Assembly: GCF_900323885.1 (NCBI RefSeq)
Contig: NZ_OOHJ01000025.1
Span: forward strand, 1-43,809
DNA: 43,809 nt
Reading direction: 5' to 3'
Origin: [Actinomadura] parvosata subsp. kistnae
GTDB taxonomy: Bacteria; Actinomycetota; Actinomycetes; Streptosporangiales; Streptosporangiaceae
Below, piece by piece: positions 16,601 to 24,855 of the stretch; positions within the stretch are counted from its first letter, which is position 1; each line of letters starts with the position of its first letter. The notes below the pieces were generated by a model. The model had not been told where the DNA came from. It did not search any database and was given only the letters and a program-made list of their open reading frames with translations. Made by a program: the position numbers and the translations under genes.

Positions 16601-18115
16601 GTGAGCGCAGAATCCGACGCGGCCGACATCAGCGAGCTCGGCCGGATCGTCATGCGCTACGAGCTCGCCGACCTCAAGGACCTGGCGGACTTCGACCGGT
16701 ACGTCCGCGCGGAAGGCCGCCTGGAGAACCACCTCATGCGGGTCGCCGAGCGGCTGAGCAGCTTCTACGACATCGAGGGCGCCTGCCGGCTGCTGGACCA
16801 GGTGCTGGCGTTCAACCAGACGCTGCGCAGGAAGATCGACGACGCGCTGCCGCTGCACGAGGACGACCGGCGCGCCAGGGCCGAGCTCGGCGGGTGGCGG
16901 GACGAGGCCGACGGGGTCATCCTGCTCATCGAGGGCATGAAGGCGATGTTCCGGGCCCAGGAGCACACGCTGAAGGGCCACGTACGCGACGCCGAGCGGC
17001 TCCTGTCCGGCGCCCGCGCCAACTTCGAGCGGCTGCGCACCCGGGGGCCGGGCCCGCTGGCGGAGGCGGGCGCGTTCCGGCACGCGCTGGCCGGCGCGCA
17101 CCTGCAGCTCAGCAAGGGCGTCGCCAAGCTCCAGTCGGGCGACACCACCGACGCGACCGAGCGGTTCGCGCGGGCGCACATCGGCTTCGCCCGGCTGCTG
17201 GACGACCCCGAGCGGGCGGCCGCCCACGGCGACGTGCGGGAGCTGCACGACCTGGCCGACCGTGCCCGCGCGCTGCAACGGCACACGGAGTTCCTGCGGG
17301 AGACCAAGGCCGGCGAGTACGCCCTGGCCATCCGCACCGGCGAGGAGGCGGTCAAGTACTACGAGCGGCTGGCCGCCGCCGCGCGGGCCCCCGGCGTGCC
17401 GAAGGTGGTGCGCAACCTGCGCGGCATGGAGCACAAGTACGTGCTCGGGCTGCTCATGTGGTGCCGGGCCGAGAAGGCCGTCGAGGACCGGGACTGGCGG
17501 CTGTGCGACGAGCTGATCGCCGAGGCGCACCGCACGTGGCGCGAGTCGGTGTACGACAGCCTGCTCAACGAGGACGTCGGCGCGGCGTCCCTGCGCCCGC
17601 AGCTCGACACCCTCGACATGATGCTGCAGGGCACCCGGCGCCGGCGCGACAGCGAGGAACGCCACCAGAAGCAGATCGCCCGGCTCGAGGAGGAGCTGGG
17701 CCGGCTCAGGCAGACCCACATCTGGACCCAAGGAGGCACGGCGATGGCCGGCGGAGACCACCACGAGACCATCAACGTCAACGGCCCCGTGACCGGGGTG
17801 ACCGGGATCGGCAGCCACGCCAGGGCGTCGGCGGAGACCGTCAACATCGCCCAGCCCTCGACCGGCTCGCTCGACCTGGCCGCCGTCCGCGCCGAGCTGG
17901 CCGACCTGCGCGAGGCGCTGGCCGACCTGGCCAGGACGCCCGCCCAGCAGGCGGTCGTGGCGGAGGTCGCGCGGGCGGAGGAGGCGGCCCAGGTGGAGGA
18001 CGAGTCGCGGGTGCGCCGGCACCTGGCGGCGGCGGGCGAGTGGGCGCTGGAGACGGCGCGGCTGCTCGGCCAGACGGCGGTGGAGGCCGTCATCAAAACC
18101 GGCCTCGGCGCCTGA
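16601..18115 (+). CDS. helical protein with C-terminal effector-associated-type tail
   Basis: This is a 504-residue protein, almost entirely alpha-helical and charged to about residue 370, with repeated amphipathic helices that may be TPR-like. A short coiled coil (KQIARLEEELGRLRQ) follows. Next is a Gly-rich hinge (INVNGPVTGVTGIGSHA) and a helical tail containing LDLAAVRAELADLREAL. This hinge-plus-tail arrangement resembles the C-terminus of many actinobacterial conflict and signalling proteins. No enzyme motif was found. It starts at GTG 16601, ten bases after a TACCTAT box. It converges with the seven-gene ATPase/kinase operon and has a similar upstream palindrome, so a shared function is suggested but unproven. 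Confidence 0.75.
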   Translation: MSAESDAADISELGRIVMRYELADLKDLADFDRYVRAEGRLENHLMRVAERLSSFYDIEGACRLLDQVLAFNQTLRRKIDDALPLHEDDRRARAELGGWRDEADGVILLIEGMKAMFRAQEHTLKGHVRDAERLLSGARANFERLRTRGPGPLAEAGAFRHALAGAHLQLSKGVAKLQSGDTTDATERFARAHIGFARLLDDPERAAAHGDVRELHDLADRARALQRHTEFLRETKAGEYALAIRTGEEAVKYYERLAAAARAPGVPKVVRNLRGMEHKYVLGLLMWCRAEKAVEDRDWRLCDELIAEAHRTWRESVYDSLLNEDVGAASLRPQLDTLDMMLQGTRRRRDSEERHQKQIARLEEELGRLRQTHIWTQGGTAMAGGDHHETINVNGPVTGVTGIGSHARASAETVNIAQPSTGSLDLAAVRAELADLREALADLARTPAQQAVVAEVARAEEAAQVEDESRVRRHLAAAGEWALETARLLGQTAVEAVIKTGLGA

Positions 18116-18116
18116 T

Positions 18117-18226
18117 CCCGGCGACCGCCCTCCTACCCGCCGCAAAACCCGACGACCGCCCTCCCGCCCGCCGTAACACCCGGCGACCGCCCTCCCGTCC
18201 ACCGCAGGACCCGGCGACCGCCCTCA
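18117..18226. repeat. 31-bp intergenic tandem repeat, 3.5 copies
   Basis: The unit begins CCCGGCGACCGCCCTCC and is 31 bp long. Copies start at 18117, 18148 and 18179, with a partial copy at 18210. It fills most of the 152-bp gap between two converging genes, begins two bases after a stop codon, and is not a multiple of three. No T-run follows, and a terminator or structural role is unproven. Confidence 0.85.
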
Positions 18227-18267
18227 GGCCGCGCGCCGCCTGCGACGGTGATCGTCCTTCCCGGTCG

Positions 18268-20238
18268 TCACTCCACGACCGGGTGGACGGTGAAGGGCGG
18301 GGCGGAGGCGTCGCCGTGCACCCACAGCCGGGTGCCGGGCTCGGGCGCGTTGTCGATGATCCACCGCGTGAGCGGCGTGCGCACCCACCTCTCCAGCAGC
18401 GGGCTGCGGATCTGCCGGGCGCCGAGCACCGCCCCGTCCTTCATGACGGCGGCCACCACCTCGCGCTTGATCAGCCCGCGCTGGAACACCACGTCGAACC
18501 CCTTGCGCCGCGCCGAGTCGGCGAGCTGGTCGAGGAACTTGTCGACGATCTCCCCGATCATCTCGGGCCGCAGGATGTCGAAGACGACGACGCCGTTGCC
18601 GAGCCGCCCGAGCAGCTCGGGCCGGCGCAGCTCGCGCGTCAGGTAGGTCTCCACAGCCTCCCGGAAGTGCGCCTCGACCTGCTGGTACGAGGGCTGCGCC
18701 GCCGGGGCGGGCCCCACGATGCCGGGCCGCAGGTCGCCGGCGCCCACGTTCGAGGTGAAGATCACGATCGAGTGGGAGAAGTACGCCGTGCGCCCCTGCC
18801 CGTCGGTCAGCCGCCCGTCGTCGATGATCTGCAGGAACTTGTCGAAGATCTTCGGGTTGGCCTTCTCGATCTCGTCGAACAGGATCACGCTGAACGGCCG
18901 CTCCCGCACCCAGTTCGTCAGCACGCCGCCCTGCTCGTGCCCCACGTAGCCGGGCGGCGCGCCGGTCAGCCGCTCGCTGGCGTGCTCCTGGCTGAACTCG
19001 CTCATGTCGAAGCGCCGCAGCGCGGCCTCGTCGTCGAACACGAGCGAGGCCAGCGCCTTGGCCAGCTCCGTCTTGCCGACCCCGGTGGGCCCGACGAAGA
19101 AGAACACGCCGGTGGGCCGGGTGGCGGGCGAGTCCTCGTCGGTGAAGCCGATGCCGACGCGGGCGTTGCACAGGACGTCGGCGACGGCCCGGACGGCGGC
19201 GGGCTGGCCGATGACGCGCGCCCCGAGTATCTTCTCCGCGCCGGCCACCTTGTCCTGGTCGAGCCGCTCCCACGGGTCCTCGCGCAGGCCGAACCGGTGC
19301 CGGACGATGAGCTCCTTCGCCGAGGAGACGGGCAGCCGGGCGGTCAGCGAGGTGGCGCGCAGCGCGTCGATCTCGGTGATCGACATGCCTTCGGTGAGGT
19401 TGCCGATCGTGGCGGCGACGCCGTGCAGCACCTCCGGGGCCAGCGTGTCGCCGCCGTGGAAGCGCGGCAGCGTCTTGACGAGGTAGTTCACCCGTTCGGC
19501 CGAGTCGGGCAGGCCGACCTGGACGGCGGCGACGTGCGGGTTGCGGTGGCACAGCGCCTCCGGCAGCGTCACGATGTCGTGGCAGACCAGGATCACGGTG
19601 TTGTGCAGCTCCTCGCCCGTGACGGCCGTGGCCATGGCGGCCTCGGCGAACAGCCGGCGAAGGTGCGCCAGATGCGAGCGGTACTCGTCGCCCGCGGGCA
19701 GGCCGGTGCCGATGACGAGGTCGGCGGCGTGCATGACGAGCGCGGTGGCGGCCTCGTGCTGGGTCAGCATGGGCAGGGCGACGGCCAGCATCTCGGCGGG
19801 GGCGCGGACCCGGACGTCCTGGGCGTTCTGCACGCGGCGGCGCAGCCGGTCCACCGAGCCGCCCGCGCGGCTGCCCCTGGGCGGGTCGGGCACGTCCTGG
19901 GCGGCGGGGTCGGCCCGGCCGCCGAGGTGCCTGCGCAGGAGCTGCTCGCTGCGGGGGTCGGGGAAGGTGAGGCCGTCGACCAGGTCGTACTCGCCGACGG
20001 CCAGGAATCCGGCGGTGACCAGCAGCGCGCGGACGGCGTGGCGGAACGGGACGTGGTCGTTGTCCCACAGGATGCGGTCCTCGACGTTGCCGTAGAGGAT
20101 GAGGTGCCGGCGGCGGTGGATCTCCATGTAGGCGCGCGCCAGCCAGGGCGCGGCGCTGAAGGCCGCCTCCTGGTCGGCCTGCCCTAGAGAATCTTCGGCC
20201 GGGTGACCGCTCGGGTGCTCGCTCGGGTGTGCTGTCAT
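18268..20238 (-). CDS. ClpB-like AAA+ ATPase with degenerate first domain
   Basis: This is a 656-residue protein and the last gene of the operon. The N-terminal half is a degenerate AAA-like domain (HLILYGNVEDRILW at about 45, ALVMHAADLVIGTG at about 166) without a Walker A. The second domain is an intact Clp/HSP100 D2-type ATPase: Walker A GPTGVGKT (383-390), pore loop GYVG (430-433), Walker B ILFDEIEKA (452-460) and sensor TSN (495-497). A C-terminal D2-small helical region follows. Such proteins remodel or unfold others using ATP. The start ATG 20238 overlaps the preceding stop by four bases. It is likely the effector or remodelling arm of the signalling operon (inference). Confidence 0.9.
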   Translation of the reverse strand: MTAHPSEHPSGHPAEDSLGQADQEAAFSAAPWLARAYMEIHRRRHLILYGNVEDRILWDNDHVPFRHAVRALLVTAGFLAVGEYDLVDGLTFPDPRSEQLLRRHLGGRADPAAQDVPDPPRGSRAGGSVDRLRRRVQNAQDVRVRAPAEMLAVALPMLTQHEAATALVMHAADLVIGTGLPAGDEYRSHLAHLRRLFAEAAMATAVTGEELHNTVILVCHDIVTLPEALCHRNPHVAAVQVGLPDSAERVNYLVKTLPRFHGGDTLAPEVLHGVAATIGNLTEGMSITEIDALRATSLTARLPVSSAKELIVRHRFGLREDPWERLDQDKVAGAEKILGARVIGQPAAVRAVADVLCNARVGIGFTDEDSPATRPTGVFFFVGPTGVGKTELAKALASLVFDDEAALRRFDMSEFSQEHASERLTGAPPGYVGHEQGGVLTNWVRERPFSVILFDEIEKANPKIFDKFLQIIDDGRLTDGQGRTAYFSHSIVIFTSNVGAGDLRPGIVGPAPAAQPSYQQVEAHFREAVETYLTRELRRPELLGRLGNGVVVFDILRPEMIGEIVDKFLDQLADSARRKGFDVVFQRGLIKREVVAAVMKDGAVLGARQIRSPLLERWVRTPLTRWIIDNAPEPGTRLWVHGDASAPPFTVHPVVE

Positions 20239-21458
20239 GGCGCGTTCCTGCCTCGTTTGCGGTCGGCCTGCGCCCATTGGGTGACCGGCCGGCGCGTCTC
20301 GGCGCTGCCCTCCCAGTCGACCTCGCCGATGGTGAAGCCCTCCTGCCGCATGGAGTCGCCGGCCAGCTCGGCCACCTCCAGCAGCGCGGCGCAGGCGGCG
20401 CTCTGTCGGGCCTGGCCGCCCTGCTCCTGGGCCCGCCGCATGTCGTCGGACAGGTAGAGGATGCGGTGCTCGCCCTCCTCGTCGTCCTCCAGGACGACGG
20501 TGACGTCGCTGCCGGTCAGCCGGTGGACCTGGAGGGTGAGCGTGCCGTCGGGCGACTCGTCGAGCGAGCCGGCGTCCATCACGAGGCCCAGCTCGGGCAG
20601 GATGTCCACCACGGCGGCCAGCATCTGGCGGCGCTCGGTGAAGCGGTCGATGTCGGCGTCCAGCTCGCGTTCCATGTCGTCGAGCTTGGCGTCGACCTGC
20701 CCGCACAGCACCCGCACGTCGCCGTACCGCCCGGCCAGCGACTCGCGGCTGATCATCTCGAGCGCCACGTGGGCGAGCGGGGCGTCCTTGAGCGGCACCT
20801 GGGCCAGCTCGGCCTCCGCCTCCAGGGCGGCGAGGCGGGCGGTGACGTCGGCGGCGGCGAGCACGGCCGCCGCCCGGTCGCGCTCGTGCCGGGCCCTGGC
20901 CAGGGTCACCTTCTCGACGTGGGCGCGGATGGCGGTGGCGGCCTCGTGCGCGTGGGCGCGTACGTACGCGTCGTCGCCGGCGCTCAGCTCGGCCAGCAGC
21001 GCCGAGACGAGCTGGGCGCCGGGCTCGTCGAAGCGCAGGCGGTCGCGCAGGTCGGGCTCGGCGGCCAGCGCGCGCAGGGCCGCCACCACCTCGTGGGCCC
21101 GCGGGCGGCCGGTGGCCAGGTGCGCGGCGGTGTCGAGGTAGCGGCGCGCCAGCTCGTCGAGCTCTTCGGCGAGCCGGTCCACGTGCCTGCCGGTGGTGGC
21201 CGCGGCCAGCTCGGCGTTCAGGGCGTCGAGCGCGTCCTGGGACCGGGAGGTGTCGGGGCGGAGCGGGAGTGCGGCGTAGCGGTGGCGCAGGTCGGCGAGG
21301 CGGCGCTGCTCGGCGTGCCGGACCGTCTCCAGCGCGGCCATCCGCCGCCGCCCGGCCTCCTCCTGCCGGTGCCGGCGGCGTTCCTCCTGCTCGGCCTCGC
21401 GCTGCCGCCTGGCCTCGTCGCCCGCGCGGCCCCAGGCGAACTTCGGCGACTTGCTCAT
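20235..21458 (-). CDS. coiled-coil protein of the signalling operon, unknown function
   Basis: This is a 407-residue cytoplasmic protein. Residues 1-60 are very rich in Arg, Glu and Gln (ARRQREAEQEERRRHRQEEA), forming a long charged helix. Further helices follow to about 300, with a short beta-rich C-terminal part (GTLTLQVHRLTGSDVTVVL) ending in RKRGRNAP. I do not recognise the family. It overlaps both neighbours by four bases, so it should be made in fixed ratio with the ATPase and the radical SAM protein. A scaffold or substrate role is possible. Confidence 0.82.
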   Translation of the reverse strand: MSKSPKFAWGRAGDEARRQREAEQEERRRHRQEEAGRRRMAALETVRHAEQRRLADLRHRYAALPLRPDTSRSQDALDALNAELAAATTGRHVDRLAEELDELARRYLDTAAHLATGRPRAHEVVAALRALAAEPDLRDRLRFDEPGAQLVSALLAELSAGDDAYVRAHAHEAATAIRAHVEKVTLARARHERDRAAAVLAAADVTARLAALEAEAELAQVPLKDAPLAHVALEMISRESLAGRYGDVRVLCGQVDAKLDDMERELDADIDRFTERRQMLAAVVDILPELGLVMDAGSLDESPDGTLTLQVHRLTGSDVTVVLEDDEEGEHRILYLSDDMRRAQEQGGQARQSAACAALLEVAELAGDSMRQEGFTIGEVDWEGSAETRRPVTQWAQADRKRGRNAP

Positions 21459-22129
21459 TCCCGCCGCCCTTCCGCCGGCCGCTCGGAGAAGACCCGGGAG
21501 AAGGCCCGGGAGAAAGCGGGGCCGAAGCCGGGGACGGGCGGCACGCCGAGCCAGTGGACGCGCCGGTCCGGCGTGATCTCGATGCGCAGGCCGGCGCTCT
21601 CGTCCGGGCCGGGCAGGTCGCGGTGCCGGTCGGTGAGCCGGTGCAGGCGCTGGTTGGCCGACCCGCGCCAGCGCAGCGCGGCGTGCCGCCCGGCGACGTA
21701 CGGGCCGTCCACGAGCAGGTCGAGCAGGGACAGCAGGCGCCGCTGGTGCTCGTCGCCGTGGCGGCGCAGCCACTCCAGGGTGTGGCCGCTGTAGCTCATC
21801 ACCGACAGGTCGCGGCGGGCGCGGACGCGGGTGACCAGCTCGGCCAAGGCTTGCGCCTGCGCGAACGGCTCCCCGCCCGACAGGGTGAGCCCGTCGGCGG
21901 CGGTGCGGACGATCTCGTCGGCGAGATCGGCGACAGGCACGGCCGTCCCGCCCTCGAACGGGATCCACTCCGGGCTGACGCAGCCCCCGCAGCGCAGCGG
22001 GCAGCCCTGCACCCACACGCAGTACCGCACGCCCGGCCCCAGCACCTCGCAGGCCGGATGGGTGTCGGCGACCATGACGACGGACGCGCTCACAGGCTCA
22101 TCACCGCCGGAAGGGACGGACGCGCTCAT
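21455..22129 (-). CDS. NrdG/PflA-like radical SAM protein
   Basis: This is a protein of 224 residues with the radical SAM cluster motif CX3CX2C at C43, C47, C50 (CPLRCGGC) and the SAM-binding GGE (LTLSGGEPF, about 85). The short length and QGCPLRC context match the 4Fe-4S single-cluster activating-enzyme group (NrdG/PflA-like). No glycyl-radical partner is nearby, so its substrate within this operon is unknown. ATG 22129 overlaps the kinase stop (ATGA). A near-duplicate stretch puts an in-frame GTG at 22093 that would remove 12 residues and leave the same MSAS-type start. Confidence 0.88.
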   Translation of the reverse strand: MSASVPSGGDEPVSASVVMVADTHPACEVLGPGVRYCVWVQGCPLRCGGCVSPEWIPFEGGTAVPVADLADEIVRTAADGLTLSGGEPFAQAQALAELVTRVRARRDLSVMSYSGHTLEWLRRHGDEHQRRLLSLLDLLVDGPYVAGRHAALRWRGSANQRLHRLTDRHRDLPGPDESAGLRIEITPDRRVHWLGVPPVPGFGPAFSRAFSRVFSERPAEGRRE

Positions 22130-23310
22130 CCGCTCATCACCGCCAGGATGATCGCCACGGCGAGCACCAGCAGCAGGGCGATCGCGACGACCCGGGCGGC
22201 GCCGATGCCCGCCTGCTCGGGCAGGGCCTGCGCCGGCACGCCCGCCGGCTGCTGCGGCACCGGGGCCGCCGGGCCCGGCGGCACCAGCGGCGTCCTGGGC
22301 GGATACTCGTCCAGGAGCCCGCCGGCGATCCTGGCGCACCACACGCACGACGGCAGGCTCGCGCTGTAGAAGTGCATGGGGTTCTCCCGGCAGCCCATGA
22401 GCCGGTACTGGGCCCGGTTGAGCGCGGCCACCCACTCGCCGGGGCGTGGGCGGGCGGCGGGGTCGTGGTGGCCCTCGGCGAAGCACCGCCGGGCCAGGGC
22501 CAGGATCTCGGGCGGCAGCACCTCGACGGGCAGCTCGCCCTCCATGGGCACGAACCGGTCCGGCCACAGCAGCCGGTTGTTCTGGGAGATGACGTTCTGC
22601 TGCACGTCGTCGGGCAGGGAGGCGTCGGTGAGCACGCCGGCGAACGGGTTCTGGCCCTCCATGAGCAGCCAGCAGATCATGATCGCCAGGCCGAAGCTGT
22701 CCTGGGCGGGGGTGGAAGGCCGGTGCACGAGCTGGTCGGCCTCCGGCGGAGCGTACTCGGGGGTGAACTTCGGCGTGCGGAACAGCCGCCCGCCGGGCGC
22801 AGTGAACTGCACCGTGTCGCAGTCGACGAGCGTGACGTGCCCCGTCGGCGTGACCATGACGTTCTTCAGGCTGACGTCGCCGACGACGACGCCCACGTCG
22901 TGCAGCATGTCGAACAGGTGCGCCACCCGCGCCGCGATGACCAGCAGCTCCCGCCAGGTCGGCTCCAGCAGCGCCTGGTGCCGGCCGCGCGCGTCGCCCA
23001 GCATCTCCAGGGGCAGGCCGGCGATGCGCGGCATGACGAACCCGCACGGCCGGCCCCGCTCGTCCACCAGCGGCGCCTGCGGCCAGGCCACGTGGAAGTG
23101 GGCCGGGTGGTCGCCGTCCCATCGCGCGGGCGGGAGCCCGACGAGCGCCGCGACCCGGTCGATCACGTCGTCGTGCGGGGAGGTGTAGATCTTGGCGCAG
23201 ACGGCGCTGTTGTCGGCGATGGGATAGACCTCCCCTTCCATCCCGTCGCCGAGCAGCTCGTCCTTGACGATCTCGACGGCGCGCCTGCCGGGAATGCGAT
23301 ATCCGTTCAC
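22126..23310 (-). CDS. membrane-anchored protein kinase-like protein with Cys-rich segment
   Basis: This is a 394-residue Ser/Thr-kinase-fold protein. The Gly loop GDGMEGEVY (21-29) and Lys40 (VCAKIY) are present. The catalytic loop reads GDVSLKN (144-150) with D145 and N150 but no HR before the Asp. The metal motif is DCD (163-165) instead of DFG. A C/H cluster (C307, H313, C322, C325) after the kinase domain suggests a zinc ribbon. It is followed by a Pro-rich linker and a C-terminal membrane helix (about 371-392), so the kinase faces the cytoplasm. It starts at GTG 23310 in a four-base overlap with the phosphatase gene. With the adjacent PP2C and vWA genes it matches the TerY-phosphorylation triad. 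Confidence 0.9.
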   Translation of the reverse strand: MNGYRIPGRRAVEIVKDELLGDGMEGEVYPIADNSAVCAKIYTSPHDDVIDRVAALVGLPPARWDGDHPAHFHVAWPQAPLVDERGRPCGFVMPRIAGLPLEMLGDARGRHQALLEPTWRELLVIAARVAHLFDMLHDVGVVVGDVSLKNVMVTPTGHVTLVDCDTVQFTAPGGRLFRTPKFTPEYAPPEADQLVHRPSTPAQDSFGLAIMICWLLMEGQNPFAGVLTDASLPDDVQQNVISQNNRLLWPDRFVPMEGELPVEVLPPEILALARRCFAEGHHDPAARPRPGEWVAALNRAQYRLMGCRENPMHFYSASLPSCVWCARIAGGLLDEYPPRTPLVPPGPAAPVPQQPAGVPAQALPEQAGIGAARVVAIALLLVLAVAIILAVMSG

Positions 23311-24110
23311 CTCAACCTGACCGCCAGTGCCATCGTCTTGTCGTCGCCGGACGTGCCCGCGAAGTCCTCCGAGCCGAGCTGCTTGGCGAGCTGCTCCGGC
23401 GGCACGGCCGGGTCGGCGAAGTAGCTGAAGTAGGCGCCCAGCGTGTCGGGGGCGTCGTAGCCGGCGCTGCCGTCGCCGGCCAGCAGCGCCTCGGTGAGCC
23501 CGTCGGTGCACAGCGCCACCCCGTTGACCCGCCCGTCCAGGACCACGCCCACCTCCAGCGCCTCCGCGCGCCGCAGCGAGGTGGCGAACACCGTCTCGCC
23601 CGCGTCGGAGCGGTTCGTCGGCGGCGGCAGGACGAGCTGCGCGCCGCCCCCGGCCCGCTCGACGATCAGGAACCCGTCCCCGATGTTCAGGTAGCTCACG
23701 AACGGGGGCGCGATCACGGCGGCCAGCAGCGTGGCGGCGAACTGCGAGCGCAGCACCACCGGGTCGCCCCGCCCGCGCGCCGGCAGCTCCCTGACCCGCC
23801 GGGCCAGCCAGTCGTCGAAGCGGCGCAGGCAGTCCCCCGCCAGCACCCGCATCAGCCGCTTCCACTCGTGCGGCGTCGCCGGATGCCCCTGGCCGAGCTG
23901 CGCCCTGGCCGCCGCGTACGCCGACTTGACGAGCTGCTGCGCGCCCTCCCGCGACCGGGGCCGCGACCCGGCGCCGTCGGCCACCGCCAGGAAGTGCGCG
24001 CGCCCGTCGATGCCGGCCGACAGCGCCGCGTCCTGGTTGGGCCGCCCCTCCAGGACGTGGCTGGGGCCCGTGACGCTCGCCGTCAGGAACCGCCAGGCCG
24101 GCTCACCCAT
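23307..24110 (-). CDS. PP2C-type protein phosphatase
   Basis: This is a 267-residue PPM/PP2C-like phosphatase. Metal-binding motifs are seen: N25-Q26-D27 (GRPNQDAAL), VADGAGS (43-49), LCTDGLTEAL (about 198) and the final SGDDKT (about 254). It would remove phosphates placed by the adjacent kinase. It overlaps the vWA stop by eight bases and the kinase GTG by four. Confidence 0.92.
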   Translation of the reverse strand: MGEPAWRFLTASVTGPSHVLEGRPNQDAALSAGIDGRAHFLAVADGAGSRPRSREGAQQLVKSAYAAARAQLGQGHPATPHEWKRLMRVLAGDCLRRFDDWLARRVRELPARGRGDPVVLRSQFAATLLAAVIAPPFVSYLNIGDGFLIVERAGGGAQLVLPPPTNRSDAGETVFATSLRRAEALEVGVVLDGRVNGVALCTDGLTEALLAGDGSAGYDAPDTLGAYFSYFADPAVPPEQLAKQLGSEDFAGTSGDDKTMALAVRLR

Positions 24111-24855
24111 GGTGGCCCAGCCACTCGCGCATCTGCATGTGCTGGTCCACCTGCTGGTAGATCTCGCTGGCGCCCTGGTTGCGCGCCGTGCCCGCGGCCA
24201 CCTTCTCCGTGCTGGCCGACACGAGCTGCAACACCTTGGAGAACTCCATCTCGCCCAGGTTGTAGGCCGACTCGGGAGCCAGGCCGCGCAGCACCTCGTG
24301 GTCGGCCTCGCGCACCCCGAGGGCGAAGAACAGCAGGTGCCGGCCCTCCTCCTGCTTGCGCAGCACCGGCGCGAGGTCCCGCCACCGGTCGGTGAGCCGC
24401 CCCTGGTCGTCGGTGGGCGCCCCGTCGGTGATCAGGTACATCAGCGGCCGGTTCGCCAGCGGGATGCCGGACGAGCGCAGCTGCTGCTTGCGGGTGCCCA
24501 GGATGTCCAGCGCCTGCTGGATGCCCTCCACCATCGGCGTCACGCCGCCGGCCTCCAGCCGGGGCGGGTCGAAGTCGGTCATCGGCACGAACGGCTGCCC
24601 CACCGCGCCGCTCTCCTTGCCACGCGGATCGATCACCCGCACGTGCCCGTTGCCGAACGTGACCAGCGCGATCTCCCCCATGCGCATCACGTGCGTGTAG
24701 GCGGAGATCTGGCGGCGCCAGCCGTGCAGGGCCGCGTTCAGCTCGTCGATGCGGCCGAGATGGCTCATGGAGCTGGAGGTGTCGACGACGAGCGTGATGA
24801 GGATGCGGCTCTTGGCCGGTTGTGCCGGGGGCAGGGCGTCCACGGGGCCGCTCAT
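24103..24855 (-). CDS. TerY-like von Willebrand factor A domain protein
   Basis: This is a 250-residue cytoplasmic vWA protein. The MIDAS motif is D25-T-S27-S-S29 (VVDTSSSM), with the later Thr (GGVTPMVEG) and Asp (LITDGAPTDD). The order DTSSSMSHLGRIDELNAALHGW is typical of TerY proteins. In Ter systems a TerY vWA, a PP2C phosphatase and a kinase form a phosphorylation triad; here the three genes are adjacent and overlapping. It probably binds a partner through a metal ion. Confidence 0.92.
   Translation of the reverse strand: MSGPVDALPPAQPAKSRILITLVVDTSSSMSHLGRIDELNAALHGWRRQISAYTHVMRMGEIALVTFGNGHVRVIDPRGKESGAVGQPFVPMTDFDPPRLEAGGVTPMVEGIQQALDILGTRKQQLRSSGIPLANRPLMYLITDGAPTDDQGRLTDRWRDLAPVLRKQEEGRHLLFFALGVREADHEVLRGLAPESAYNLGEMEFSKVLQLVSASTEKVAAGTARNQGASEIYQQVDQHMQMREWLGHHG

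Noticed and set aside
16126..20187. Plus-strand open frame of 1,353 codons
   Set aside because: It crosses two real genes and the antisense of the AAA+ gene; low-complexity Arg/Gly/Pro composition and no domain. It is a shadow of high-GC coding on the other frames.
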